From Achatina immaculata (taxonomy: Eukaryota; Mollusca; Gastropoda; Stylommatophora; Achatinidae), in the NCBI GenBank assembly GCA_009760885.1, contig CM019697.1, positions 32,083,762 through 32,147,761 on the forward strand: DNA of 64,000 bases, read 5' to 3'. This document shows, piece by piece, positions 47,356 through 60,500 of the stretch. Both the position numbers and the translations under genes were made by a program. Position 1 is the stretch's first letter. Each line of letters begins with the position of its first letter. The notes under the pieces were generated by a model. That model ran no database searches. It saw nothing but the letters and a program-made list of their open reading frames with translations, and had not been told where the DNA came from.

Positions 47356-48159
47356 AGAGACACAAAAGAACAGAATAATAAAGCAGTAATAATCCCCTAC
47401 ATCCATTATCATGACATCTGAAGAGGCCAATGAAGTGTACTCTTCACAGGCTGAGAAAAATCTCCAGTGTCAAACAAGTAACATCATAAATAAAATTTAA
47501 AGCTGTCAGGTGCTACATATGATCTATGGAGAAAAAAAAGTGAATCTTGGACAAGGAAATGGAAATGAGAAATAAGTTCTTAGTAATGCAAATGTGGAGA
47601 AAAATGAGACTAATTTCCTGAATAGAAGGAAATGGTTAAATAACTGTTTTAACAGCTGAAAGTGAAGACAGGAGTAACCATACATGGTGTAGTCTTTTAT
47701 GAGATTGAAAATGATCAAATTAACAATTTATTGTCTTGTTTTCTGTTTTAGTTTTCTATACTTGTATAAGGGCTTAGTCTCTAGCATTGTTTTCAGTGAT
47801 AGCATGCTTTTAAACTTAAAAAATTGCTGAGTAATTGATTTGATGGCTGGCAGCTGGTTTTTTTTTGTTGTCTAGGCTGCTCCACAGTCTAAGGTTCCCT
47901 GGATATTATTCAGGTCAAACATTTTTAACTGCCATTGTTATGTATTATTTTTCCAATTTTTGAAATAGCCTTTAAAATCTTATGGTTTCTTATCCATTTT
48001 AAATAGTGGAACATGCGTGAGTGTCTGAATTTGTCCATTTAAAAAATTTAGTTTCATTTTTGCTTGCATTTTTATATAAACATAAACCTTTCTGTCTGCT
48101 TCCCCACATGAAAATATTACTTTGTTTATAAGATTCCCCCCCCCACTTACAAATTACGT
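47356..48159. other. no recognisable feature
   Basis: AT-rich; nothing recognised. Confidence 0.4.
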
Positions 48160-49200
48160 CTTACATCCTTCCCGTGCTGCTAAACATCACATAGGACTCG
48201 CATAGTTGTTTGCCAAGTTTTCCTGTTCTCGGCGAGTCTTTCAACTTCATCAAGGGATGTTGTGCCCACTAAACTGGCTTCACTTAAGAATGTCCTCTTT
48301 AGAGTTTCACGTGGTCAACCTCTTTTTCTTCGGCCTGTTGTGCTCCACTTGATAGCTTGTTTTGGTATTCACTGATTATTTCTTCTCATCACATGGCCTA
48401 CATATGTCCATCTTCTTTTTCTGATCGTCCATGGGACAGGTTGTTGTTTGCTCATCTGTCTTATCTCTGCGTTGTTCTTGAATTCGCTCCACTTTATACC
48501 AAGTATTTTCCTTAGGCATTTGTTTTCAAAAGAGTCTAATTTATTGTCTATTTCTTTAGTTGATTTCCAGCTTTTGCATGCATAAATGAGGGTGGATATC
48601 ACATTTGATTTGAATAATCTTAACTTGGTTTTTGTGCTTATAACTTTTGAGTTTCATATGTTCTCAAGATTTGTGAAGGACAGTGCTGCTATTGCAATTC
48701 TAATTCAAACTTCCTTCCTGGTGTCACCATCTTGGTCTGTGTAGCTGCCAAGGTATGCAAACTAGTTTACTTCATCAACAACTGTTCCTTCTACAAATAT
48801 TTTTCCTTCTTGATTAATGAGAAGTTTCATTATTTTTGTTTTATCCTTGTTAATATCAAAATCTATTTTGCTAGCCAAGGAAGACAGGGAATCTGTTTTT
48901 TTCCTGCATCGATTTCACATTGTCACAGATAAGAGTTATGTCATCAGCAAAATCAAGATCTTCTATTTGGGTCCCATGTACCCAGTCAGTGCCAGTTTTA
49001 CCTGTACAGCATATTTTCTTTATAAAGTCTATGGCAATTCCAAAAAGAAATGGAGATAATATACATCCTTGTTTCACGCCTATTTCAATCTGGAACCATT
49101 TGCTCATTCCTTCTTCTGTCTTGACCAAACAAACATATCCGTTGTAGAGATCACTAATGATGTTGACAATTTTAGATTTTAGTACCCACCAAGGGCATTT
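48160..49200 (-). mobile_element. RTE-type LINE family B copy, broken
   Basis: The minus strand encodes, right to left, SKWFQIEIGVKQGCILSPFL (RT block), LDFADDITLICDNVKSMQEK (the palm FADD), and the C-terminal LIYACKSWKSTKEIDNKLDS and RRWTYVGHVMRRNN. Frames at 49284-48871 and 48602-48369 are separated by shifts. The sequence right of 49190 no longer matches. Confidence 0.85.
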
Positions 49201-49410
49201 AATTTCATAAATTTTTCTTTTAAAAAATTTCTGCAAATGTTTTACAGCGACGAGGTTTTCTACTTGCCTAGGAATAATTATCATAGGTAAAAGACTAGGA
49301 AAACCGTGTATGACATATAATAATCTCTTCCACTTGATCAGTATTAACCATCATTTCTAAAAAAAGTAAGGTAAGAGTAATAAAAATTAAATCATTCACT
49401 CTGTAATACA

Positions 49411-49690
49411 GCCCTGGTTATCTGAGTGGTTAGACACTTGGTTTACTAATCTGGTGGTACTGAGTTCAAGTCCCAGCAATAGTGATTTTTTTTTTTTCTG
49501 TCACCACGACACCAGAACGACTCCTGGGGTCCACCCAGCCTCCAAAAATGAATACCAGAGAAGTCTGGGAAGGTAAATGTGGCCAGGCATGATACTGACC
49601 ACATCACACTTTTATGTGCTTATAGTCTTGGAGGTATGGGCCTAACACTATATACCTTAATGGCATGGAAGCAGGGATTTTACCTTTTTC
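49411..49690 (+). mobile_element. tRNA-headed SINE, type S2, best copy
   Basis: Head gccctggttatctgagtggt tagac (box A), cttggtttactaatctggtg, then tgagttcaagtcccagc (box B); the long middle arm resembles a class II tRNA. Body: ccaccacgacacc-like, ggtccacccagcctccaaaa, ccaggcatgatactgaccac. Tail: taatggcatggaagcaggga ttttacc. It lies upstream of the claudin-like gene. Confidence 0.85.
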
Positions 49691-50099
49691 TTAGCCTTTA
49701 ATACTCATGTTGCATGGAAGAAGGTTTTTTTTTTTCCCCTCCACTTATAAGTAGCATTATAAGTCATCAGTGATAGGGAAGTTCTGAACAATATTGGCTG
49801 GTGTGTAGATCTTACAAGAATGTTTGCTACCACATGATAATCTGAAATGAAAAAAAAATTCATAGTAATATACAGCAACTAGCTCTTCCCATTGTTAGAA
49901 TTTGTGTATTTAAAGGCGCTTAAAAATAACAGTCCTCAAAGATGACATGCTGCAACATCAGCATTAGCATATATATTATAATACAACGCATGTGTAATTA
50001 GGCTTAGTAGATATCTTCCATACTGTAACATTGATTAGTATTTTTATATTAGAGATAAAAACTTTGGATCTGAATGACATATCTGTTTTAATTTTTTAT
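49691..50099. other. no recognisable feature
   Basis: AT-rich, with a poly-T/C run near 49727; nothing recognised. Confidence 0.4.
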
Positions 50100-50674
50100 T
50101 TCTTATATATCTTGTATCCTTCCCGTGCTGTTAAATGTCACATAGGGCTTGCAAGGTAGTTTGCCAAATTTTTCCTATCTTCAGCGAGCCTTTCAACCTC
50201 ATCAAAGATTTTATGCCTATTAATTTGGCCTCTCTTAACAGTGTCCTCTTCAGAGTTTCATGTGATCTGCCCCTTTTTCTTTGGCCTGTTGTGTTCCACT
50301 ATATAGCTTATTTTGGGATTCTCTGACTGTTTCTTCACGTGACCAACATATGTCTATCTCCTTTTCCTGATCACCCTTGAGACTGGTTGTTGTTCAGTCA
50401 TCTGTCTTATCTCTGCATTGTTCTTGAATTCGTTCCACTTGATGCAGAGTATTTTCCTTAGGCATTTGTTTTCAAAAGAGACTAATTTCTTGTTTATTTC
50501 TTTAGTTGTTTTCCGGCTTTCGCATGCATAAATGAGGGTGGATATTACATTTGAATTGAATAGTCTTAACTTGGTTTTTGTGCTTATAACTTTTGAATGC
50601 CATATGTTCTCAAGATTCTTGAAGATCGATGCTGCTTTTGCAATTCTAACTTCCTTCTTGGTGTCACCATCCTG
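50100..50674 (-). mobile_element. RTE-type LINE family B, minus-strand partner of inverted pair
   Basis: 5'-truncated. The 3' tail complement tcttatatatcttgtatcct is at left. It encodes degenerate family B C-terminal RT on the minus strand (ACESRKTTKEINKKL-like near 50500). About 80 bp away from, and oriented against, the plus-strand copy at 50754. Confidence 0.8.
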
Positions 50675-50753
50675 TTCTTTTTATTTAACTGGTAAAAATT
50701 AAAAGTTTTTTTTTTATCTGCATGCCCGCATTACTTGTTCTGCATAAATCAGA

Positions 50754-51399
50754 TAGAAGGGACAGATATTGAAGAAGTCAATCAATTTGCATACCTTGGC
50801 AGCTACATGGACCAGGGTGGTGACACTAGACAGGAAGTTAGGATCAGAATTGCAAAAGCAGCATCAATCTTCAAGAATCTTGAGAACATATGGAATTCAA
50901 AAGTTATAAGCACAAAAACCAAGTTAAGACTATTCAATTCAAATGTAATATCCACCCTCATTTATGCATGCGAAAGCTGGAAAACAACTAAAGAAATAGA
51001 AAAGAAATTAGACTCTTTTGAAAACAAATGCCTAAGGAAAATACTCGGCATCAAGTGGAATGAATTCAAGAACAATGCAGAGATAAGACAGATGACTGAA
51101 CAACAACCAGTCTCACGGGTGATCAGGAACAGGAGATGGACATATGTTGGCCACTTGATGAGAAGAAATGAGCAGAGAATCCCAAAACAAGCTATCAAGT
51201 GGAACATAACAGGCCGAAGAAAAAGGGGCAGACCGCGTGAAACTCTGAAGAGAACATTATTGAGAGAGGCCAAGTTAACAGGCATAAAGTCCTTTGTTGA
51301 GGTTGAAAGACTCGCCGAAGACAGGAAGTATTGGCGAGCTGCTTTGCGAGCCCTGTGTGACGTCTAACGGCACGGGAAGGATATAAGATATAAGATAAG
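50754..51399 (+). mobile_element. RTE-type LINE family B, plus-strand partner of inverted pair
   Basis: A 646 bp copy flanked by ataaatcaga at 50744-50753 and 51400-51409 (10 bp target duplication). It holds an uninterrupted 210-codon frame ending at 51367: VNQFAYLGSYMDQGGDTRQE, LIYACESWKTTKEIEKKLDS, RWTYVGHLMRRNEQRIPKQA and AALRALCDV. The tail is aaggatataagatataagat. It ends 135 bp before a coding exon of the claudin-like gene. Confidence 0.88.
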
Positions 51400-51551
51400 A
51401 TAAATCAGAATCACTCAGTTATTTTCTTGAAATCTTAAAACTGTAAAATGTTGTTAACCCATTTATTTATGTTGTAGTGCATAATTATTTTTTTTATTGG
51501 CATCATAATAGTTGTGCTTATATGTGTATTTCAGATCTGATCAGCAAAGTA

Positions 51552-54500
51552 ATGCCTGTGACTTCACAGTACCCTCGTGTATCTCTGTTCAAGTCTCGGA
51601 CTTTGATGTACAAACTGGGACTACTTGGCCTCGTTTGTAGTTTTCTTCTGTTCATAGCTGGCTTCTCGTCTTCCTACTGGATGAGTTTTCACATAGAAGT
51701 AGAAACTGAAGATGAGAAACTGTTTCATGATGTAGACGATGACTATGGTAGCCACCACAGCGGCTTGTGGAATGCTCCTTGTTCTGCTTCAGATACCTCC
51801 TGCAGGACAAGTAATTTATTTAGTCTTCCGTCCATCTGGAGCTCCTGTCTCTGTCTGTGTGTGGGTGTGTGAGAGAGAGAGAGAGCTGAATCTTGCTTTC
51901 TTCTAGTTGTAATTCACCTTTTGCTGATTTATTTTATTCCACTCATGATTCACCTTTAGGTTTATATAGAGTAAAAGCTATAAACATGCATACATTTAAA
52001 AATTATTACATTTTAATGATCCATATGGATCCATCAGCAGCAGGCCATCTTGTTCATGACTGAGAGGTCTACAGGAGTGCTGTTAGGGAGGCAAAGTTCT
52101 ACAGGGGACATCCAAATGAATGAATGAATGATCCATATAAAGAATAACAGGCTTAAAAATCTCTTATTTGTGACAAGGTTATATCTCAGGCTGAGAAACA
52201 AGGAATATACTTTTTTTGTGTGCACTAAATGGATATCTGAGAGATGAAAATTCTAGACAAGAAAATTCTGCCGTAGTTTCAACTTATGGATTTTTTAAGG
52301 GAAAAAAAAAAACCAGTCTAATTTCTGTTGCTGATAATGTGGACTTAATTATGACCAAAAAATTTTTTTAAAAATTTTGTTTATTATATAGGCAACCATC
52401 CCCCTCCTTGTCAGTAAAAAAAGAAGTGCAAAATAGACGAAAATTCATTGATAAAATTACTAAAAACCCATTTTACCTAAGAGGAATTTCTGAGAAGTGT
52501 GACAGCATAACCATAAGAAATAACATCTTGTTGGCAGAAATGCAGATGAAGCCGCTGACAGCAATTATTGAGGAAAGATGCTGGCAATGGTTGGGACATG
52601 TGCTCTGAATGACTGACAAGTCACTACCAAAAATAGCACTAAGATGGACACCACAGGGGAACAGAAGTAAGGGTAGACCAAAAGAGACATGGAGAAGAAC
52701 AACAGAGAGGATGTTGAGCAATAGCGGGCTCACCTGGGCAAGAGCAGAAAAAAAGGCAAAGGACAGGCATTTGTGGAAAACCCTTGCAGAAGCTACATGT
52801 GCCCTGGTCACTTAAGATTCAGAGAGAGAGAGAATGAATGAATGAATGAATAATCTTTATTTTTAAAGGGTAAAGAATTGGGCACGCAGGCCTGTCTTAC
52901 ATTCTGCCCTTCATCTTTCATTCTTCCCACATGCTTGATTTAGTAGAAATATACAAATTAAAATAAGGAAGAAACATATTAAAAGAGTGTAAGATTTAAC
53001 TACTACATTCAAAGTAAAAGAGAAGAAGTAATTAACCTAATAAAATAGCACTCACGCACACATACACACGCAGATATATACATAAACAAAAATACATTGT
53101 AAATACAGATCTTCTAACATATGTTTTTTAACAAACATTAAAATAATTTCTAACAATATCTAACAACTTGCTTTTCTAACTATGTCATTTTAGTACTTGA
53201 TGGTTTATGAGCCACGTGTTGAGAGAGTGCTGGTTATTTTATGGAGGCATATAATTACAAGCAAGTAAATATTGAAACAGGGTGACAGCATAGTAGTTGA
53301 ATTGTGGAAGCCCTGGCTAAACTGGAACAGAATGAGCCAGCTTTAACCTAAAGTCTGTACTGAAAATATGGCCCAAGAAATGTTTTCTTAGACCTTTTGT
53401 TCTTCTTAGAGTCTAGCCTCCCGGTAGCTCTTGCATTCAGTTCAGTTTCATGTGGTGACATCCAGTGAATTCTTTGCAATGTATCATAATGATCTGGTGA
53501 CAAAGAGGAAGAATAATGTAATATCATCAAGGGATGGACAGCTAAAATAGTGATGTAGTTTTATATGGATAATTACAGAACTGGCAGGTATTGATGACAT
53601 TTCCTGCCTAGAACATCTAGTTCAGAGTTTAGAGAGATATCATAACAGCAGCATTTTAGTCTGCTAGCTTCAAAAACCATTTTATTTGGGAAATAAATAA
53701 AAGCAAAAAACTATTAAGCTCTTAGTGTATTGTTAAAAAGCCAAGGAAGCAACTGTCCAAGAAATGAAGCACGTCAGCATATTCCTTTTTTGTTTGTTTG
53801 TTTATCACATCAGTTATTTAGTATTACAAGGTGCGACAATTAAGTAATGAGACTAATTACATAGAAAATAAAATAAACAACAGTTGAAGATATAACCTGT
53901 ATTTTATTCAAAGTAAGTGTCTTGTGCATTGATACAGCAAGTGGCACGATCTAACAAACACTGGAACGACCTCTGCAGTTCTTCTGTTGGTATGGCCCTT
54001 AAACTCGATGTTATAGCCCTTTGGATGTCATCAGTATCGTCAAAGAAGTTCCCCTGGGAACAACTGTGTTAAGAGTACACTTATCTTAACATAGTGTTTG
54101 TGAGACAGGGAACATAGATCTGTTTGCTTAAAAACTCTGACCTACTTCTGTAGCCCAGAAAGTTGTAGCAATCAACATTAATTGTAATTGTTATTTTTGT
54201 AAAATGTAATGTCAGATTGGTGGACGGATGGGGACATTGAGATCTCTGGCGGGGACGAGTCCAGGACGTGACAAGCCTATGGGTCTTTACAACAATGGCT
54301 ATCAGAATGATGTGAACAAAACAGACCCAGTAGACTATAGGTGGCGGGGAATGGATATCGTTGAAGCACTCATCAGATTCCTCATCTCAAAGTCAGAGTG
54401 TCTTTGTGGAACTGTCTCAAAACCATCTGACATGGAGAAGGGACTTGCATACAGCCACCAGAGGCTGGAAAACAAAGTTTTGGCCAGGCCAGCCACACTG

Positions 54501-57500
54501 TCTTCATGGCAGTCCGAGCAAGACCACAGTCTGCCCTAGCAAGGAAAGGTGCTGAAGTCGGAGGTACCCAGCCAAAAGGCACATCGCAAAAATCAGGGTA
54601 ACACGCATTATCGCTAATGAAATGTCTATATCTGCAGTTTTCAAACATGGTGCTCGCCCTGTGAAGACTAACCAGGCAGGTGCTTGTCGGGCCCCCTGCC
54701 TCGAAAGGGTCCACCCAATGCTACTGGAGGTCCTCTCAGTTCATCTTGTGGAGTCAGGAGACATGAGAGTAGAGCTACTGGCCAAAAAATACAACGGAAG
54801 AAAACAGCCAAAAAGCAAGAACTTAAAATAATGCAGTGGAATGCTGAGGGTGTCAGCAGTGTTAGAGATGGCCATAGCAAAAAAGATGGAACTAGAGAAC
54901 ATACTTTTTGCAGAGCAGGTAAGGATATACTGCATACAGGAGACACACCTAACCAAAGATGCCGCCTTTAAAATTAGAGGCTACCAGTGTTTTAGATCAG
55001 ACCGACAGGACAGAAGAAAAGGAGGAGTACTCACACTTGTTAAGACTAACATCAGCGCATGTCAGGTGGGAGTGTACATGGAAGGAGCCGAATACCAGAT
55101 GATCCATCTAAAAAGTAGTAATACAGATTTCCACCTCCTTAACTATTACTGTCCTAATGACTGCCAACTTGCTCTAGAAACAATCCCACACAAAGAGAGA
55201 CTGATGGTCTGTGGCGATTTTAACAGCCATTCCCAGAGCTGGGGCTATAACCACATAGACAAGAGAGGAGAAGAAGTTGAGAGCTGGCAGGATGATAATG
55301 GACTTCTCCTGATCAACCAGCCAATGGATCCCCCAACATTTTACTCAAGGGCTTGGCATACAACCTCAACACCAGATCTGGCATTCCACTCTCCAGATCT
55401 GAAGTGGAACATTACACGTGAAGCTGGAAAACAACTTGGAGGTAGTGACCATCAACCAGTCTTCCTGACAATAGAAAATGAACTCCTTAACACCAGTAGC
55501 CCTCTCCCCAGATGGAACTATAAAAAAGCAAACTGGACAATGTATAGACATTGTACAGGTATCCTGGTGGGACAGCTGTCCATAGAAGGTAAGGATATTA
55601 ACAGCATAGTGAAGGAATTCAATGCTTGTATCCTTCAGGCCGCTCGTGAAACCATTCCCAGAGGAGCTCGCAGGGACTATAAACCATACTGGTCTAGTGA
55701 GCTGGGAAAACTCCATGATGACGTGGAAGCAGCTCGAAAGCAAGCAGAAAATAGACCATGCCAAGAACACCACAATAATTACCAACATTCTAAGGCCAAA
55801 TTTCAGAGAGTCAAGCTGCAAGCCAGACGGGAAAGTTGGAAAGAGAAAACAGAGTCCTAAACTTTGAAAAGGATGGAAGGAAACTGTGGAAACTAATCAA
55901 ACAGTTAGATGATGAGAGTACTGGAAGAAGTACAAAGATTACACTAATAGAGGATGGGAAAACTCTTATAGGTAAGCAGGTAGCAGATCACTTTGCTCGC
56001 ATGTTTGCACAGGACTGCAACATTGATATCCATCCAGAGAAAGAGCGTACAGTGCGCATTGACCCACAGAAAGAAGAGGAACAAGTCAGAAAAGTGGAGG
56101 TCATGGGTGCACCATTCACACGCAGTGAGTTAGACCTAGCAGTCAGTAAACTGAAAGCAAGGAAATCACCAGGACCAGATGGAGTGTCCAACGAAATGAT
56201 CAAGAACCTGGGAATGGCAGCAATGGGAAAGCTGTTGGATATTTTCAATATGTGCTGGAGCACAGGTAAGTTACCTCAAATCTGGAAGGAAGCAAGCATG
56301 GTACCACTGCTAAAGCCAGGGAAAAACAGTGATACTGCCTCCAGATACAGGCCAATCAGTCTCACTAGCTGCCTATGCAAAACGATGGAACACATCATTG
56401 ACCTGAGGCTAAAATGGTACCTAGAAAGTGAAAACCTTCTCGTTCCACAACAAGCAGGATTTAGGCAGTACTACAGTATGGAAGATTAAGTGACCTATCT
56501 CTCTCAAGAGATTGAGGATGCATTCCAAGAGAAAAACCTTGTACTAGCAGCTTGGATAGACCTGAAGAAAGCCTTTGATAAAGTATGGAAAAAAGGTCTG
56601 CTGTGGAAACTAAGAAACTGCAATGTGAATGGAAGACTGTACAACTGGATAAAGTCCTATTTACACAATAGAAGAGCTAGAGTAGTATTGGATGGACACA
56701 AAAGCCAGAAAGTACTTCTTCGACACGGTGTACCACAAGGAGGAGTACTATCGCCTACACTATTCCTTGTATTCATTAATGACCTGGTCAAGGAACTTCC
56801 CTATGGAATCAAAGCGGCACTGTATGCAGATGATCTGGTCATGTGGTATACAGATGAATATGCAACAGTTGCTACACAGAGACTCCAAAGAGCAGCAGAC
56901 ATCTTGACATCATGGACAAACAAATGGTGTGTAAGTATAAACACAGAGAAATCAAGTACCACTCTGTTCACTCTCTCATCTAAACAGAAAGCAGGTAAGA
57001 TCTTTGTAAATGAAATATCCTTAAGGATGGACAACCAACCCACTTACTTAGGAGTGACTCTTGACTCAAAACTGACCTGGAAGCAACACATCAGTAGTGC
57101 AGAAGCAAAAGCCAGAAGAAAACTAGCCATTTTAAGAAAATTGAGTGGAACCACATGGGGAGCTAGTGAAAGAATCCTCAAAAATGTATATCAGCAAAGT
57201 TCAAAATCGGTCACTATGGATTATCACAAGTGCCATGAGGTCCACACCAGTAATAGAAATGCAGAAAATAGATGGTGCTCAAGCGCTAAAGGAACGTAGA
57301 GACACAAAGGTCATGACCATGGGAGAGAAATTCCTCAGCTCTGTAAGCCATCCCCTGAAGGAGAGATTCAATAACTTGGCACTAAGACGGCTTAAAAGAA
57401 GCAGCTTCATTCATCAGGCCAAGTGTATGCGTAAGCTGATACCTGACCTTCCAACTGTAGTCGCTCCATTATCATCTGTACCAGAGCATACACCATGGAA

Positions 57501-60500
57501 AGAAGCAGATTATACACAAATAACTATTCAGACTGAAGTGAAAGGTGTGCAGAATGGTGAGATGCAGAGCAGTCTTGTAAGATCAACAGCCACACTTAGT
57601 GTTCTAGATGATAAATATCCATGTGACACCTGGATACGTGTGTGTACAGATGGATCTGCACATAATGCCATAAAGAATGGAGGAGCAGGAGCACATATTG
57701 AATATCCAAACAACACCACTGACAAGATTTCCATACCCATTGGAAAATACTGCAACAACTATGATGCAGAAGTTAGGGCAATTATTGCTGCAGTTGAAAA
57801 ACTATCAGACTCCAGAATTGATACATGTCCCGTAGTAATTCTCACAGATGCAAGATCAGTACTGGAAGCTCTTCAGTGCAACAAACTACCAGACCTTAAG
57901 GATGCCTTATCAAAAATTGGCTTACAACATGGAGTCACTTTGCAATGGATTCCCTCCCACTGTGGGATACCAGGAAATGAGAAAGCTGACCATCTGGCCA
58001 AAGAGGGCACTGAAATGGAGCAGCCAGACATACCAGTCACCTATAATCAGAAGCAAAAGCATAATAAAAACCTTCAGGAAGCCACAAACACCACCACATG
58101 ATGACTATCACATGCTAAACAGAAAGGAACAAGTCACTATCTTCCGTCTCCGAACAGGACACAGCCGACTCCGAAGTCACATGTATACAAAGTTTAAGGT
58201 TGGCACTACTGATCTATGTACATGTGCCCAGGTGCCCCAAACTGTGGAACATATCCTCCAAAACTGCACCAACTATGAGACACTGAGAAATAATTACTGG
58301 CCCAGTGAAACCACTAAAGCTCTACGGTTCCATACATGAATTAAAAAAAAAAACAGTGAAATTTATCCAAGAGACAGAACTGCAGATATAGACAGACAAT
58401 GCGAATGAAGAAGAAGAAAGAAGAAGTCAAAGAAGCGTCTTTTCAATGGTAACTTTAATTTTGGGAATAGAAAATAATTGCAGGGAGACAAATCTGAGGA
58501 ATAGAGTGTATGGTTGAGAACACACACTTGTTTTTGAACCAAAAAATCCTGTACAACTACTGCTCCGTGAGCCAGTGCATTATCATGAAGAAGGAAAAAA
58601 CTGCCAAGTGTTGAATACTCGGATTGGACTGGGAGAATCCTTTTCAGTAGGTGTTTCAAAATGCTTAAATAAACTTTGCCAGTGACAGTCTGTCCCTCTG
58701 GAATAAATTCTTTGTGAATAACTCCTTTGCTGTCGTAGAACCATACCAACATTGTCTTCACTTTTGACTTTTGAAGACAAATTTTTTTGCCTTTTGGTGA
58801 TGATGATGACTTCCACTGAGCACCTTTTAGTTGCAGGATCATAGCGGAAAATCCATGTTTCATCTTCTGCAACAATCAAATTTAAGAAATGTTTATTTCT
58901 GTGACATGTTTTGATGATGTCTTTTGCATACTCAACATGCTGATGTTTTTGGTCATCAGAAAACGAATGTGGTAGAAACCGGCAATCAACTTTTTTCTTG
59001 CCCAAATCTTTTCACTAAAATTATACGATTGGTCTATCAGTTAACACTAAGTTCATCTGCCATCATCCTCACATTCAAACAATGAACTTCTTGTATCCAT
59101 TCTCTGACTTTTGCATTGAGTTCCTCTTTACGACCAGAAATTGTGCGTCCATGTCTAGTTGCATTTGTAATCATTTCCGAACCACTTTTGAATCATGAAT
59201 CTCTCTCTCTCTCTCTCTGAACCTTAAGTGCCCAGGGCACATGGGGCTTCCGCAAGGGTTTTCCACAAATGCCTGTCTTTCGCCTTTTTTTCTGCTCTTG
59301 CCCAGGTGAGCCCTCTATTGCTCAACATCCTTTCTGTTGTTCTTCTCCATGTCTCTTTTGGTCTACCCTTACTTCTGCTCCCCTGTGGTGTCCATCTTAG
59401 TGCTATTTTTGGTAGTGAGTTGTCAGTCATTCGGAGCACATGTCCCAACCATCGCCAGCGTCTTTCCTCAATAATTGTTGTCAGTGGTTTCATCTGCATT
59501 TCTGCCAATAAAATGTTATTTCTTATGGTGTTTGGCCAAAATATTTTTTTAATTCTACGTAAACATTTAGTTTGGAATCATGAATACCACCCGATTATCT
59601 ATGCACAAGATAAACAATTATTCACATAAACTTGTCGCATTAATTCAACTGTCTCAGTGGCACTTTTTCCGAGTTTTAAACAGAATTTAATGTTAGCTTT
59701 TTGCTTCATGCTGATTACGTAACAGTGCACCTCTGACTAGGTCAACAAAATAGCGGCTTGTTTGTCATCTACTTATCTGGCACCGATGAAAAGTTGCCAG
59801 ATCATAGATGAAGGTTGCATCTTATGCTTAGCTTCATAGATGGCATTTTTATCTTGGCCATAATAAAATCAGTCTCATTACGTAGTTGTCGGACCTTGTA
59901 TGTGAAATTTGGGTTGGAGAGTTGGGTGGGTGGGAGGTGGTGAAGCAGAGATGCAGTACCTTAACTGAATAAAATAATAGTCAGTGACCCATTTCTCACT
60001 GTTTGCATTGGGATTGATGAAGCATAGCTGACCAAGGTCCTATTTTATCTCCCGTTAGTGCTCTTGGTAATGGTAACAGACTGCAGTCCAGCTGAGCGAA
60101 TAGGATTGAATGAGACTGCAGACAACTGGGTCCTAAAATAAGCCATAGGCAAGAGCAATGTGTTAGGCTGAAAGGCCTAGACATCACAGCCTAGCTGTAG
60201 CATAGTGCAATCACTGCAGCTTTTAGAATGAACACTGAAGAAGAAGTAATGTGAAATAATAAACACGTCTTCAGTTAATATGCATCCAGTCAGTGCTGGA
60301 CTTAGACTTGGTCAGGCTGGACTTAGATATGGTCAGGCCCTAAGCTGTATAAATAAGGTTGAAGGCCCCTTGTTAAAAAGTTACTCCACAAGGTCTCAGA
60401 AATTCTGAAATTTTGAGAGGCCCTAAGTTGTAGCTGGGGATTTTTTCTGGTATCACCACACAAGAAAGGCCCTGGAGCCCACCCAGACTCTAAAAATGGG

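Larger units (their letters stand above)
53827..59898 (-). mobile_element. mariner (DD34D type) split by two LINE insertions
   Basis: Ends caaggtgcgacaattaagta and, in complement, caaggtccgacaactacgta are inverted repeats; TA flanks both sides (53825-53826, 59899-59900). Without the insertions (54049-58425 plus one duplication, 59201-59574 plus one duplication) it is about 1.3 kb, the usual mariner length. The minus-strand transposase pseudogene runs from about 59708 to a stop at 53904-53906: ANIKFCLKLGKSATETVELM, VAEDETWIFRYDPATK (first Asp), FLLHDNALAH (second Asp), SDLSPCNYFLFPKLK (third catalytic Asp is Asn), and RAITSSLRAIPTEELQRSFQ. Inactive. It occupies most of intron 1 of the claudin-like gene. 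Confidence 0.9.

Noticed and set aside
49411..49485. Functional tRNA gene
   Set aside because: Boxes A and B are present, but the fold is imperfect and it is joined to a SINE body found at several loci.
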